This document shows positions 35,266 to 45,266 of a stretch of DNA of 64,000 nucleotides, piece by piece. Both the position numbers and the translations under genes were made by a program. Below the pieces are notes generated by a model. It did not search any database. It was not told the origin of the DNA and worked only from the letters and a program-made list of their open reading frames with translations. Where the stretch lies: positions 342,950 through 406,949 of the forward strand of contig NZ_NEHO01000001.1 of assembly GCF_002113375.1 (NCBI RefSeq), in the 5' to 3' direction. Position 1 is the first letter of the stretch. The number at the start of each line of letters is the position of its first letter. This DNA is from Pseudomonas sp. R37(2017). Lineage in GTDB: Bacteria > Pseudomonadota > Gammaproteobacteria > Pseudomonadales > Pseudomonadaceae.

Positions 35266-37104
35266 TCAATAGCGGTACTTGCCGCCGTGAATATCGGACA
35301 ACAACTGCTCCGTGACCTGCACATAGGTCTGGGTCCCCGGCAGCCAGGCATAGATCGGGTCCTCCCCGGTCTTACCCGGGTCGAAAGCTTCGTCCTTGAG
35401 TCGGGTCTTCTGATATTTGAACGTCCCGGTGGTTTCCATTTTCACTTTCACCCGCAGGAACAACGGCACCGCATAGGCCGGCATTTGCTCACGGGCGAAG
35501 GCCAGCAATTCACTGAAGTCCAGGGTTGCCAGGGATTCGGCGGGTGTGATCGCCGCCATGCCGGCACGGCCATTGGTATTGCGGATTTCCACGCCATAGG
35601 CCACGGCCTCGGAAATTTGCGGGTGTTGCAAGAGGATGTTTTCGACCTCCGTGGTCGAGACGTTTTCGCCTTTCCAGCGGTAGGTATCGCCCAGGCGGTC
35701 GACAAACTGCGCATGACCGAAACCGATGTTGCGTAGCAAGTCGCCGGTGTTGAAGTAGCGGTCACCTTTCTCGAAGACATCGTGGAGCACGACCCTGGCG
35801 GTTTTCTGCGGATCGGTGTAGCCGTCCAGCGGTGCCTTGTCGTCGATTTTCGCCAGCAACAACCCCTGCTGGCCCTTGGCGACCTTGCGCATCAGGCCGT
35901 TGGCCTGACGAATCGGTGCGCCGCTGTCGTGGTCGTACTCGACCAGCTCCCAGGACATCAGGGAAAAACCGATGGTGTTGTCGAAATTCAGAATGTTGGT
36001 GAACCCGATATTGCCGTCGCTGGCGGCGTACAGTTCACAGATGTGATTCACCGCGAAGCGGGTCTTGAACTCGTTCCAGGCGCCGGGGCGCAGGCCGTTG
36101 CCGACCATCTTCTTCACGTCGTGCCGGCTGTCGTCGGCGCTCGGCGGTTGATCGACCAGGTAGCGGCACAGTTCGCCAACATAACCGATGGTGGTCGCCC
36201 GGTACTTGCGCGCGTCGTTCCAGAACTGACTGGCGCTGAACTTGCGGCGAATGGCGAACCCGCTGGCACCACTGACGGCCGAACCCCAGCACACGCACAG
36301 GCCAGTGGCGTGGTAAAGCGGCAAGGTGCAATAGACGACATCGTCCGGGCGCATGTCCAGGGCGATCATGCCGAAGCTCACAGAGCTGCGCATCCAGCGG
36401 CCATGCTTGAACACACCTGCCTTGGGCAGCCCCGTGGTGCCCGAGGTGTAGATATAGAAACAAGGGTCATCGAAGAAAATCCGCTGGCTGCTGGCGGGGT
36501 TGTCAGTGGCGTCATCAAGGCTGACGGTCATCAAGTTGATGAAACCCTCAGGCGCGATCCCCGGATGGCGCGAAGTATCCTGATCGGCGACAAACCAGGT
36601 GCGCGCCGTCTTGATCGCCACCCGATCACGAACCGCCAGGTACGCCGGGACCAACTCCTCACCGACTATGATCGCCACCGGCGCCACCAGATTCACGCTG
36701 TGCACCAGGGTGTCGCGGGTCTGCGAGGTATTGAGCAGCGCACTGATCGCGCCGACCTTGGCCACCGCCAGAATCGTCACCAGCAGTTCGGGGCGGTTCT
36801 CGATGAAGACCGCCACCACATCGCCCTTGCCGATGCCCTGGCCGATCAGGTGATGGGCGATGCGGTTGGCCCATTGGTTGACCTCGGAATAACTGAGTAC
36901 CACGTCGCCTTGCAACAGCGCCGGGCCATCCGGGTTACGTAACGTGGCTTGCTCGAAACTCCAACCCAGACCACACGCTTGGGTCGGATCCTTGACGTTG
37001 GCGACCTTCATGCCCTTCACCACCCGAGGGATGGCTTTGGCAATGGAAGGCAGCTTGCGGAGCATCATGCCCCAGGTAATCGTGTCGTGCGGCGTGCGGC
37101 TCAT
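35266..37104 (-). CDS. Long-chain acyl-CoA synthetase (VLCS/FadD6-like)
   Basis: A 612-residue ANL-superfamily enzyme that activates fatty acids to acyl-CoA. The AMP-binding signature is YIYTSGTTGLPKAG near residue 225, and the C-terminal domain carries DRLGDTYRWKGENVST with the adenylation Lys region near residue 480. Length and the DLLRNIGFGHAQFVDRLGD segment resemble the bacterial very-long-chain acyl-CoA synthetase group. The ATG at 37104 begins MSRTPHDTITWGMML. It stands alone. Confidence 0.92.
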   Translation of the reverse strand: MSRTPHDTITWGMMLRKLPSIAKAIPRVVKGMKVANVKDPTQACGLGWSFEQATLRNPDGPALLQGDVVLSYSEVNQWANRIAHHLIGQGIGKGDVVAVFIENRPELLVTILAVAKVGAISALLNTSQTRDTLVHSVNLVAPVAIIVGEELVPAYLAVRDRVAIKTARTWFVADQDTSRHPGIAPEGFINLMTVSLDDATDNPASSQRIFFDDPCFYIYTSGTTGLPKAGVFKHGRWMRSSVSFGMIALDMRPDDVVYCTLPLYHATGLCVCWGSAVSGASGFAIRRKFSASQFWNDARKYRATTIGYVGELCRYLVDQPPSADDSRHDVKKMVGNGLRPGAWNEFKTRFAVNHICELYAASDGNIGFTNILNFDNTIGFSLMSWELVEYDHDSGAPIRQANGLMRKVAKGQQGLLLAKIDDKAPLDGYTDPQKTARVVLHDVFEKGDRYFNTGDLLRNIGFGHAQFVDRLGDTYRWKGENVSTTEVENILLQHPQISEAVAYGVEIRNTNGRAGMAAITPAESLATLDFSELLAFAREQMPAYAVPLFLRVKVKMETTGTFKYQKTRLKDEAFDPGKTGEDPIYAWLPGTQTYVQVTEQLLSDIHGGKYRY

Positions 37105-37471
37105 GATGCTCCCGTTCGATCTTTTTATTGTCGGGCGGCGATGACTGAGCCCGAAAATACGTCAACGGTTCTTGAGCTGTACACGCGGTTTTTGAAATGT
37201 TTTGTATCTGCGATCTTGATCCGCGATCTTGATCCGCGCGTGCGTTGCGCGAAGGTGATCCCGTGCACGCCAATTGGTTCCATGGAGTCGCCGACGTACC
37301 TGCAAAATGCAGGATGCACGATGAGCATTCATGCAAATTGCACGAAAGCAAAAACCACCACAAATCTTAACTTGTTGATTTTTATAATAAATTAACAACT
37401 GAAAATACTGGCACAAAGGCTGCAACTGTCTATCCATGCTTGCCATTCAAGTCATCATGGAGCCGAACGAC
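37105..37471. other. Intergenic region upstream of acyl-CoA synthetase and DUF3509 genes
   Basis: About 367 nt between divergent genes, with an AT-rich part at about 37320-37410 containing TATAAT at 37383-37388. It probably holds the promoters of both. The open frames here overlap each other and show no coding signature. Confidence 0.45.
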
Positions 37472-37750
37472 ATGAGCCTCATCCAGGAAAAATTTTCGTC
37501 CCTGTTCTCCCGTTTCACGGTCACTACCCAAGACCGTCCTGACGGCGGGATCCTGCTGACTTTGTCCAGCGACGACGGCAGAGAATTCAAGCGCTCGATT
37601 TCCTACCAGCAATTGCACAACGGCGACCAACTGACGTGGGTCATCAGCGCCATTCGCCGCGATCTCGCCGAGCAAGCCAGTGAGTTGCCGCAGATTACCC
37701 AGCTGCAAAGCCAGCAACGGTTTGCCTTGCCGACCTATCACTCGCTGTAA
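37472..37750 (+). CDS. DUF3509 family protein
   Basis: A 92-residue cytoplasmic protein of DUF3509, a small family largely restricted to Pseudomonas. It begins MSLIQEKFSSLFSRFTV; the ATG at 37472 has GGAG upstream, and two earlier in-frame starts have weaker sites. The body has an alpha/beta pattern (GGILLTLSSDDGREFKRSI) and a C-terminal helix. Function unknown. Confidence 0.78.
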   Translation: MSLIQEKFSSLFSRFTVTTQDRPDGGILLTLSSDDGREFKRSISYQQLHNGDQLTWVISAIRRDLAEQASELPQITQLQSQQRFALPTYHSL

Positions 37751-37758
37751 GAAAACAC

Positions 37759-37861
37759 TGTAGGAGCGAGCATGCTCGCGATAGCGGAGTGTCAGTCAAC
37801 ATCAATGTTGAATGACAGATCGCAATCGCGAGCATGCCGCAAGCGGGCACCCGCTCCTACA
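37759..37861. repeat. REP pair with expanded right arm
   Basis: The left arm is an ordinary GTAGGAGCGAGCATGCTCG; the right arm carries the CCGCAAGCGGGCACCCGCTC extension also seen at 7715 and 25709, here inverted. Confidence 0.9.
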
Positions 37862-37874
37862 GGTTGTGTAGTGT

Positions 37875-38558
37875 TTAGAAGGCAGCAGGATTTATCCGCG
37901 CAAAGCTGTCCACGGTGACATGTCCCGCCAGTTCGCCACCTTCACGAGCCAGGCCACACGTGGCCATCCCCGCTGCACGCGCGGCATCCAGCTCTTCGAC
38001 AATGTCTGACAGAAACAGAATCTGCCCCGCCTCGATATCGATCGCTTGCGTGATGTTGGCGTAGGACTGCGCTTCACGTTTTGGCCCCGACGTCGTGTCG
38101 AAGTAGCCACTGAACAGAGACGTCAAATCCCCCGCTTCCGAGCAGCCGAAGATCAATTTCTGCGCCTGGATCGAGCCCGAGGAATATACGAACAGTCGAT
38201 AGCCGCTCTGGTGCCAGTGCTTTAGCGCATCGACGGCGTCGGGGAAGACGTGACCTTTCAGTTGCCCGGCCTCATAGCCCTGTTCCCAGACCATTCCCTG
38301 CAACGCTTTCAATGGCGTGGCCTTGCGATCTTCGGCAATCCAGCCCAGCAGGATCTCGACAACGCGCTCGACATCGGCGTCCGGCTCGTTGCTGTCCCGG
38401 CGCACGGCGTCCAGCTGTGCAGCCACGTCTGCGCGCCCGGCATGCTCACGAACGAAGTCCGGCAGATGCCTGGCCGCGTAGGGAAACAGCACGTCGAACA
38501 CAAAACTCACCGCGCTGGTGGTGCCTTCGATGTCGGTGAGAATCGCTTTGATCGGCAT
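37875..38558 (-). CDS. mtnC: Enolase-phosphatase E1 MtnC
   Basis: A 227-residue HAD enzyme of methionine salvage that enolises and dephosphorylates 2,3-diketo-5-methylthiopentyl-1-phosphate to acireductone. Motif I is [11 protein letters not shown] (Asp7 with Glu9), motif II is [11 protein letters not shown] near residue 120, and motif III/IV has [13 protein letters not shown]. The ATG at 38558 follows the mtnD stop by 4 nt. It is the last gene of the aroC-MFS-mtnB-mtnD-mtnC operon. Confidence 0.94.
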   Translation of the reverse strand: MPIKAILTDIEGTTSAVSFVFDVLFPYAARHLPDFVREHAGRADVAAQLDAVRRDSNEPDADVERVVEILLGWIAEDRKATPLKALQGMVWEQGYEAGQLKGHVFPDAVDALKHWHQSGYRLFVYSSGSIQAQKLIFGCSEAGDLTSLFSGYFDTTSGPKREAQSYANITQAIDIEAGQILFLSDIVEELDAARAAGMATCGLAREGGELAGHVTVDSFARINPAAF

Positions 38559-38562
38559 CGAT

Positions 38563-39108
38563 TCAGTCCTCAAGACGCGGGAATTGGCTGGCGATGTCTT
38601 CGCCGGTGAAATTGGCCACCCAGCCTTCCGGATTATTGAACAGACGGATCGCGACAAAATGCGGGTGCTCGCCCATGTCGAACCAATGTTTGGTACCGGC
38701 CGGCACCGAGATCAGGTCGTTCTTCTCGCAGAGCACCGCGTAGACGTAATCATCGATGTGCAGGGTAAACAAGCCACGGCCGGCGACGAAAAATCGTACT
38801 TCGTCTTCGCCATGGCGGTGTTCATTGAGGAACTTGGCGCGCAGTTCGGCTTTTTGCGGGTGATCGCTGTTGAGGCTGATGACGTCGACGGTGATGTAAC
38901 CGCGTTCGGTCATCAGCTTGTCGATTTGCGCCTGGTAGGCGGCAATCACTTCTTCCTGACTGGCACCCGGCTGGATCTTCGCCGCCGCTTGCCAGCGGTC
39001 GAAACGCACGCCCTGCTCGGCCAGGGTCGAGGCGATGTCTTCGAAATGGGTCAGCACCTTGTTGGGAATCTCGGGGCTGGAGACGTGATAAACGGACAGG
39101 CTGCTCAT
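38563..39108 (-). CDS. mtnD: Acireductone dioxygenase MtnD
   Basis: A 181-residue cupin enzyme of methionine salvage that oxidises acireductone to the 2-keto acid precursor of methionine. Metal ligands lie in [13 protein letters not shown] (two His and a Glu) near residue 97, with the third His in GTKHWFDMG near residue 140. Product depends on the metal: Fe2+ gives the on-pathway 2-keto acid, Ni2+ the off-pathway carbon monoxide. The ATG at 39108 is 20 nt after mtnB and the stop is 4 nt before mtnC. Confidence 0.95.
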   Translation of the reverse strand: MSSLSVYHVSSPEIPNKVLTHFEDIASTLAEQGVRFDRWQAAAKIQPGASQEEVIAAYQAQIDKLMTERGYITVDVISLNSDHPQKAELRAKFLNEHRHGEDEVRFFVAGRGLFTLHIDDYVYAVLCEKNDLISVPAGTKHWFDMGEHPHFVAIRLFNNPEGWVANFTGEDIASQFPRLED

Positions 39109-39128
39109 CAGGGCAACTCCTTAACGGT

Positions 39129-39755
39129 TCATGCTTTATGGTTCGAGAGCGAGCGCACCTTCAACTCGCACTCGAACAAAAATTCGAAGGCCTCGATCTG
39201 CCGCAGGGCATCGCTCATGCGCGTACCCCAGGTGTACAGGCCGTGGCCGCGGATCAGATAACCGACGCAATCGGGATGGGCGTCGAGCCAAGGCTGCACC
39301 TTGGCGGCCAGGCGCGCAATGTCCTGATCGTTGTCGAATATCGGCACGCACACCCGGGATTCGTGGGTCGTCACACCGCTGAAGGCTTTTTGCAGTTCGT
39401 AGTCTTCGAACTCGATGAAGTCTTGCTGCGTGAGGCGCGACAGCACGGTGGCATTCACCGAATGGGTGTGCAGCACTGCGCCGATCTCGGGACGCCAGCT
39501 GTAAAGCTGGGTGTGCAACAGGGTTTCGGCGGACGGTTTCTTGCCCGGCTCCAGGCTGTTGCCCGACAGGTCGGTTGCCAGCACATCGTCCATGCCCAGT
39601 TGCCCCTTGTGCTTGCCGGACACGGTCAGCAAAGCTTCGGTTGGCGACAGGCGGGTCGAGTAATTGCTGCTGGTGGCCGGCGACCAGCCGCGGCCATAGA
39701 GAAAACGCCCGGCGTCGATGATTTCCTGGGCGAGTTGTTCACGGGTAAGGCTCAT
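39129..39755 (-). CDS. mtnB: Methylthioribulose-1-phosphate dehydratase MtnB
   Basis: A 208-residue class II aldolase/adducin-family zinc enzyme that dehydrates 5-methylthioribulose-1-phosphate. Zinc-binding pairs are VLHTHSVNA and RGHGLYTWG with the catalytic Glu between. The ATG at 39755 overlaps the stop of the upstream MFS gene (ATGA), so the two are coupled; the longer open frame is not needed. It begins MSLTREQLAQEI and leads the three salvage genes. Confidence 0.93.
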   Translation of the reverse strand: MSLTREQLAQEIIDAGRFLYGRGWSPATSSNYSTRLSPTEALLTVSGKHKGQLGMDDVLATDLSGNSLEPGKKPSAETLLHTQLYSWRPEIGAVLHTHSVNATVLSRLTQQDFIEFEDYELQKAFSGVTTHESRVCVPIFDNDQDIARLAAKVQPWLDAHPDCVGYLIRGHGLYTWGTRMSDALRQIEAFEFLFECELKVRSLSNHKA

Positions 39756-40903
39756 GGCCTGTCCTCTTGCATACATGTGGCAATGATAACGGCAGCCGCG
39801 ACGGCTGCGAGACTGGCAATACTAAATGTCCATGCCGCGCCGAGGGCATTCCAGCTGTAGCCGGAATACAACGCGCCCAACGCGCCGCCGGTGCCGGCCA
39901 ATGCGGCATACAACGCCTGGCCCTGGCCTTGCTGGCGCGCACCGAAACTACGTTGCACGAATGAAATGGCGGCGGCGTGAAAGCTGCCGAATGTCGCCGC
40001 GTGCAGCACCTGGGCAAACAGCAATACCCAAAGGAATTCGGCCAACGCCCCAAGCAGCAACCAGCGCAGCGCCGCCAGCAGAAAACTCGCCATCAGCACC
40101 CGGCGCAGGGAAAACCGCGCGAGGATCTTGCTCATGGCCAGAAACATCAGGACTTCAGCGACCACGCCGACCGCCCAGAGCATGCCGATCACACCACGGC
40201 TGTAACCCAGACGCTCAAGGTGCAAGGTCAGAAACGTGTAATACGGCCCGTGGCTCATTTGCATCAGCGCCACACAGGCGTAAAACGCCAAAACGCCGGG
40301 GTTGCGCAACTGCTTGAGAAATCCCTCCCCCGCTACCCGGTTTCCCGGTGCCGGCTGGGCATTGGGCACCCACAGACTGCTGAGCACGATACCGGCCATG
40401 ATCAGCACCAACGCTGACGGGTAGATATCGAGGCTCAGCCATTGGAACAGCCGGCCCAGCGCGACCACGGTGATGATGAAACCGATCGAGCCCCACAGGC
40501 GAATCTGGCTGTAGCGCGAGGTCTGGCCCTGCAAGTGCGCCAGGGTGATGACTTCGAACTGCGGCAATACTGCATGCCAGAAGAACGCGTGCAAGGCCAT
40601 GACCATCGCCAGCCAGGCATAGCTCTTGCTGACGAAAATCAGCGAAAAGGTCAGCAGCGTGCACACCGCGCCGAAGCGCACGATGGCCAGTCTTCGGCCG
40701 GTGTAATCACCCAGCCAGCCCCAGATATTCGGCGCCACACAGCGCATCAGCATCGGGATCGCCACCAGCTCTCCGATGCGCGCGGCACTAAAACCCAGGT
40801 GATCGAAGTACAGCGCCAGAAAAGGCGCTGTCGAACCGAGCAAGGCGAAATAGAACAGATAGAAACTGGAAAGCCGCCAGTACGGGAGCGCCGCAGCCGC
40901 CAT
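39752..40903 (-). CDS. MFS transporter (3-phenylpropionate-permease-like group)
   Basis: A 383-residue inner-membrane protein with about twelve helices, of the MFS group that includes HcaT. The N-terminal motif region GWLGDYTGRRLAIVRFG is at about residues 62-78. The ATG at 40903 lies 29 nt after the aroC stop, and its stop overlaps mtnB by 4 nt (ATGA), so it is one unit with the salvage genes. That coupling suggests a salvage-linked substrate such as a thiosugar or keto acid; this is inferred from the operon only. Confidence 0.88.
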   Translation of the reverse strand: MAAAALPYWRLSSFYLFYFALLGSTAPFLALYFDHLGFSAARIGELVAIPMLMRCVAPNIWGWLGDYTGRRLAIVRFGAVCTLLTFSLIFVSKSYAWLAMVMALHAFFWHAVLPQFEVITLAHLQGQTSRYSQIRLWGSIGFIITVVALGRLFQWLSLDIYPSALVLIMAGIVLSSLWVPNAQPAPGNRVAGEGFLKQLRNPGVLAFYACVALMQMSHGPYYTFLTLHLERLGYSRGVIGMLWAVGVVAEVLMFLAMSKILARFSLRRVLMASFLLAALRWLLLGALAEFLWVLLFAQVLHAATFGSFHAAAISFVQRSFGARQQGQGQALYAALAGTGGALGALYSGYSWNALGAAWTFSIASLAAVAAAVIIATCMQEDRP

Positions 40904-40932
40904 CAGACGGCTGCGACCGGAAAGTCAGCCAT

Positions 40933-42024
40933 TTACAGCTGACCCAGCACCGGCGTGCTCACGCGCACATCGGCATTCTGCCCGCGGTGACGCAGCAGGT
41001 GATCCATCAGCACAATGGCCATCATTGCTTCGGCAATCGGCGTGGCGCGAATGCCGACGCACGGATCATGACGGCCCTTGGTGATCACTTCCACCGGGTT
41101 GCCATGGATGTCGATGGAGCGGCCCGGCGTGGTGATGCTCGACGTCGGCTTCAGCGCCAGGTGCGCAACGATGGGCTGACCGGAGGAAATACCGCCGAGA
41201 ATGCCGCCGGCGTTGTTGCTGAGGAAGCCTTGCGGGGTCATCTCATCGCGATGCTCGGTGCCACGCTGGGCGACGCTGGCGAAACCGGCGCCGATTTCCA
41301 CGCCCTTGACCGCGTTGATACTCATCAGTGCATGGGCCAGTTCAGCGTCGAGACGGTCGAAAATCGGCTCGCCCAGGCCCGGCATCACGCCTTCGGCGAC
41401 CACGGTGATTTTCGCGCCGACCGAATCCTGGTCGCGGCGCAACTGGTCCATATAGGCTTCCAGTTCCGGCACTTTGTCCGGGTCCGGGCTGAAGAAGGCA
41501 TTCTGCTCGACCGAGTCCCAGGTCTTGAACGGGATTTCAATCGGCCCCAACTGGCTCATGTAGCCGCGAATGACGATGCCCTGGCTGGCCAGGTATTTCT
41601 TCGCAATCGCACCGGCCGCGACGCGCATCGCGGTTTCGCGAGCCGAGCTGCGACCGCCGCCGCGGTAGTCGCGCTCGCCGTACTTGTGGTGGTAGGTGTA
41701 GTCGGCGTGGGCCGGGCGGAACAGATCCTTGATCGCCGAGTAGTCCTTGGACTTCTGGTCGGTGTTGCGGATCAACAGGCCGATCGCGCAGCCCGTGGTA
41801 CGCCCTTCGAACACGCCGGAGAGGATTTCGACTTCGTCGGCTTCCTGGCGCTGGGTGGTGTGGCGGCTGGTGCCGGGCTTGCGGCGGTCCAGGTCACGCT
41901 GCAGATCCTCCAGGGATATCTCCAGGCCCGGTGGGCAGCCATCGACAATGGCGACCAACGCCGGGCCATGGCTTTCGCCCGCGGTGGTGACAGTGAACAG
42001 CTTGCCGTAGGTATTGCCGGACAT
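40933..42024 (-). CDS. aroC: Chorismate synthase AroC
   Basis: A 363-residue FMN-dependent enzyme, the last step of the shikimate pathway, converting 5-enolpyruvylshikimate-3-phosphate to chorismate. Family signatures are [14 protein letters not shown] near residue 17, [21 protein letters not shown] near residue 125 and the C-terminal [12 protein letters not shown]. The ATG at 42024 begins [10 protein letters not shown]. It leads the operon with the MFS gene and mtnBDC. Length and order agree with the P. aeruginosa locus as I recall it. Confidence 0.96.
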   Translation of the reverse strand: MSGNTYGKLFTVTTAGESHGPALVAIVDGCPPGLEISLEDLQRDLDRRKPGTSRHTTQRQEADEVEILSGVFEGRTTGCAIGLLIRNTDQKSKDYSAIKDLFRPAHADYTYHHKYGERDYRGGGRSSARETAMRVAAGAIAKKYLASQGIVIRGYMSQLGPIEIPFKTWDSVEQNAFFSPDPDKVPELEAYMDQLRRDQDSVGAKITVVAEGVMPGLGEPIFDRLDAELAHALMSINAVKGVEIGAGFASVAQRGTEHRDEMTPQGFLSNNAGGILGGISSGQPIVAHLALKPTSSITTPGRSIDIHGNPVEVITKGRHDPCVGIRATPIAEAMMAIVLMDHLLRHRGQNADVRVSTPVLGQL

Positions 42025-42153
42025 GCAGGGCGCTCCGTGAAATCGAACCTGAATACGTAATGCGCGCCAGTATACGCAGGCTACCCAAGTAGTTCATCCT
42101 CGAACCTTATGGGTGCCTGTGAGTCCAACCGGCATCTTCTGAATGATGGCGCG

Positions 42154-43107
42154 ATGATGCTGCGAGTTCTAGCCTTGAGCCTTACCCTGATTTCCGGCTT
42201 CGCCCAGGCGACTGTCCTGCAACGGCTGATGACCCTGGACACCGGCACTGGCGAGCTTTTCGGCTCGTTGTTATTGCCAAAATCCGACAATCCGGTGCCG
42301 GTGGTCCTGATCATTTCCGGCTCCGGCCCTACGGATCGCGACGGCAACAATCCCGATGGCGGGCGCAATGACAGCCTCAAGCGCCTGGCCTGGGTGCTGG
42401 CCAAACACAACATCGCCAGCGTGCGTTACGACAAGCGTGGCGTGGCCGCGAGCCTGGCCGCGACCCCGGACGAGCGTAACCTGACAGTAGAGGCCTATGT
42501 GGCCGATGCGCAAGCCTGGGGCCAGAAGCTCAAGACCGATCCGCGTTTCGGCAAACTGATTGTGCTGGGTCACAGCGAAGGTGCCTTGATCGCCAGCCTC
42601 GCGGCGCCGGGCATCGATGCCGACGCGGTGATTTCGGTCTCGGGTAGCGCCCGGCCGGTCGATCAGGTCATCCGCCAGCAACTGGGCAATCGCCTGCCCC
42701 CGCCGCTGATGCTGCGCAGCAATGAATTGCTCGACAGCCTCAAGGCTGGCAAGCCCGACGATAATGTGCCGCCACCCTTGCAGGCGATTTTCCGCCCGAG
42801 CGTGCAGCCTTACCTGATTTCCCTGTTCCGTCAGGACCCGGCCGCGGCGTTCGCCAAGCTGAAAATGCCGGCATTGATCATCCAGGGCAGCAACGACATC
42901 CAGGTCGGCGTCAATGATGCAAGGTTGCTCAAGGCAGCCAAGCCGGACGCCGAACTGGCACTGATCGAGGGCATGAACCACGTCATGCGCATCGTGCCCA
43001 ACGACGTCAAGCGCCAGCTGGCTTCCTATAAAGATCCACAATTGCCCCTGGCGGCGGAACTGGGCACGCGAATTCTCGGGTTTATTGACGGACTTCGCGC
43101 CAGTTAA
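42154..43107 (+). CDS. Secreted alpha/beta-hydrolase family protein
   Basis: A 317-residue protein with a signal peptide (MMLRVLALSLTLISGFAQA) and an alpha/beta-hydrolase fold. The oxyanion segment is IISGSGPTDRDG, the nucleophile elbow is LGHSEGALIA (Ser near 148), and GMNHVMR near residue 282 carries the catalytic His. Two adjacent ATGs (42154, 42157) are possible. It is divergent from aroC. The substrate is unknown; the family includes peptidases and esterases. Confidence 0.82.
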   Translation: MMLRVLALSLTLISGFAQATVLQRLMTLDTGTGELFGSLLLPKSDNPVPVVLIISGSGPTDRDGNNPDGGRNDSLKRLAWVLAKHNIASVRYDKRGVAASLAATPDERNLTVEAYVADAQAWGQKLKTDPRFGKLIVLGHSEGALIASLAAPGIDADAVISVSGSARPVDQVIRQQLGNRLPPPLMLRSNELLDSLKAGKPDDNVPPPLQAIFRPSVQPYLISLFRQDPAAAFAKLKMPALIIQGSNDIQVGVNDARLLKAAKPDAELALIEGMNHVMRIVPNDVKRQLASYKDPQLPLAAELGTRILGFIDGLRAS

Positions 43108-43195
43108 GCTCCAGTCCTGAAGAAAACGGCCGATAAGCCTTTGTCGCCAGTACATTGGTTGGCAACACGCTGAGCTTGCACAGGATCTCGCCGTT

Positions 43196-43987
43196 ATGAC
43201 TGACACCCAGACTTCACCCGACACCACCGCTGAAACAGACACACCGCCAGCGGTCGAGCTGCCTTGGGCGGACGTCCACGTCGAGCACCACAAAATGCTC
43301 CGCCTGGCGCCGCTGAAGACTGATCGCAATACAGGCGGGCGCCCGCTGCGCTTTGTCGAACTAGGCTATGCCGAACGCAACGACAAGGCACGCAGCCTGA
43401 TGCGCATGAGCATCACCCTGCCCGGCCAGCGCGTACGCAAGGAACAGAACCATCTGGACGTGTGGGTCGATCATGCCGAAAAGCGCGTGCATTTCGGCCC
43501 CGACAGCGGCTTGCAGATTGAACCGCTCAACCGTGGCATTGGCCGCTATTTGGCGGCCCAGGGCATCAACTGGGCAAAAAAGCGCTGGCCGACCTACACC
43601 GTCGACGGCTTTGACCTGAACAACAAGGATGCACTGAACGAAGACACCCGCCTGCGCCGCGATCATTTTTTGCGCGTGCACGGTTTCGACGTGGTGTATG
43701 CCGATGCCCAGCATCTGAAAGGCAGCGTCAAGCCGGTCAAGGTCGGCGACCTCCTGGGCGACTGGAACAGCGAAAAACTGCAGGTCGTGGAAATTCTCGA
43801 GGCTGCGCAAATGCTCCAGCAAGCCGAGCAGAACCTGGCCGAGCAGGAAGTCAAACTCAAGAACCATGAAGAGAAAGTCAGCAAATACAAACGCGAAGAC
43901 GCCGGGTTGCGCTTCACCATTACGTGCCTGGTGGCGTTCGCGGTGTTTCAGGCGGGGTTGCTGATCTGGATTGCCACGCACCGGTGA
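43196..43987 (+). CDS. Hypothetical protein with coiled coil and C-terminal membrane helix
   Basis: A 263-residue protein. It has a disordered Thr/Pro-rich start (1-22), a middle globular domain (about 30-170) and a coiled coil (about 190-235, EILEAAQMLQQAEQNLAEQE), and ends with a single membrane helix (about 240-259) and a short basic tail. No known family. The layout (cytoplasmic domain, coiled coil, tail anchor) suggests an inner-membrane-bound adaptor. The ATG at 43196 is clear. Confidence 0.7.
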   Translation: MTDTQTSPDTTAETDTPPAVELPWADVHVEHHKMLRLAPLKTDRNTGGRPLRFVELGYAERNDKARSLMRMSITLPGQRVRKEQNHLDVWVDHAEKRVHFGPDSGLQIEPLNRGIGRYLAAQGINWAKKRWPTYTVDGFDLNNKDALNEDTRLRRDHFLRVHGFDVVYADAQHLKGSVKPVKVGDLLGDWNSEKLQVVEILEAAQMLQQAEQNLAEQEVKLKNHEEKVSKYKREDAGLRFTITCLVAFAVFQAGLLIWIATHR

Positions 43988-44016
43988 ATACTTGGGATGT
44001 TGGCGCCGCGGTACTC

Positions 44017-44115
44017 TGTAGGAGCGAGCAAGCTCGCGATGGACGTTAACGATAACGCGTGCTCACTGAACAAACGCGTCGCCCTCAAGTCCATCGCGAG
44101 CTTGCTCGCTCCTAC
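44017..44115. repeat. REP pair (GTAGGAGCGAGC type)
   Basis: Inverted REP pair between the converging hypothetical gene and prmB. Confidence 0.95.
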
Positions 44116-44118
44116 AGG

Positions 44119-45027
44119 TCAGATGCGGGAGGCGAACAGTGCCTGATGATCGCGGCACTGCTCGGCGCTCAGCATGAACACGCCATGCCCGCCTCGCTCG
44201 AAGTCCAGCCAGGCGAAGTCGACCTCCGGGTACAACGCCTCGACATGTACCTGGCTGTTGCCCACTTCGACAATCAGCAAGCCCTTCTCGGTCAGATGAT
44301 CCGCCGCTTCGGCAAGCATGCGCCGCACCAGATTCAAACCGTCATCACCGCAGGCCAGGCCCAGTTCCGGTTCGTGCTGGTACTCGTCCGGCATGTCGGC
44401 GAAATCTTCGGCGTCGACGTACGGCGGGTTCGACACGATCAGATCGAAACGCTGACCCGGCAAACCATCGAAACCATCGCCCTGCACCGTGTAGACACGC
44501 TCCTCGACACCGTGACGCTCGATATTCTGGTTGGCCACTTCCAGCGCTTCGAACGACAGATCGGCCAACACCACTTCGGCGTTCTGGAACTCGTAGGCGC
44601 AGGCGATACCGATGCAACCGGAGCCGGTGCACAGGTCGAGGATCCGCGCCGGCTCGTTGGCCAGCCACGGGGTAAAACGGTTTTCAATCAGCTCGCCAAT
44701 CGGCGAGCGCGGGATCAGCACACGTTCATCGACAATGAACGACATGCCGCAGAACCAGGCTTCGCCCAGCAGGTAAGCGGTCGGCACGCGCTCTTCGATG
44801 CGTCGCTTGAGCAGTTGCTGCAAGTGGACCCGTTCGTCTTCTTCCAGATTGCAGTCGAGGTAGCTGTCAGCAATTTCCCACGGCAGGTGCAACGCACCCA
44901 ACACCAGTTGACGGGCTTCGTCCCAGGCATTGTCCGTCCCATGGCCGAAAAACAGATCCTCCCCATGAAAGCGGCTGACGGCCCAACGGATATGGTCACG
45001 CAGGGTACGAAGGCGGGAAGTGATCAC
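44119..45027 (-). CDS. prmB: 50S ribosomal protein L3 glutamine methyltransferase PrmB
   Basis: A 302-residue SAM-dependent methyltransferase that methylates a glutamine of ribosomal protein L3. The SAM loop is [10 protein letters not shown] at 131-140 and the substrate-Gln motif NPPY is at 200-203. It is distinguished from PrmC by the long N-terminal domain (1-95) and the neighbour aroC, as in other gammaproteobacteria. The start is the GTG at 45027, with GGAG upstream. Confidence 0.94.
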   Translation of the reverse strand: MITSRLRTLRDHIRWAVSRFHGEDLFFGHGTDNAWDEARQLVLGALHLPWEIADSYLDCNLEEDERVHLQQLLKRRIEERVPTAYLLGEAWFCGMSFIVDERVLIPRSPIGELIENRFTPWLANEPARILDLCTGSGCIGIACAYEFQNAEVVLADLSFEALEVANQNIERHGVEERVYTVQGDGFDGLPGQRFDLIVSNPPYVDAEDFADMPDEYQHEPELGLACGDDGLNLVRRMLAEAADHLTEKGLLIVEVGNSQVHVEALYPEVDFAWLDFERGGHGVFMLSAEQCRDHQALFASRI

Positions 45028-45266
45028 GACGGCAAACTCCAGAAAAATCGACGGGCGATTCTACCAGTCAAACGGCGTCACGACGACGCGGGAAAACCAC
45101 CGAGCCAAATGTAGGAGTTATCCGTTTTTTCGCCAGGCTATTGAACAAAACCTGACTATTGACAAGGCTACAGGCCAGCAAAGACGCCACCTACGATCGT
45201 AGCGATTCACAGAACCGCTCATCCAGAGGACAATGCCGCAAAAGCCCCACTCCAAGGAGCCCCAGA

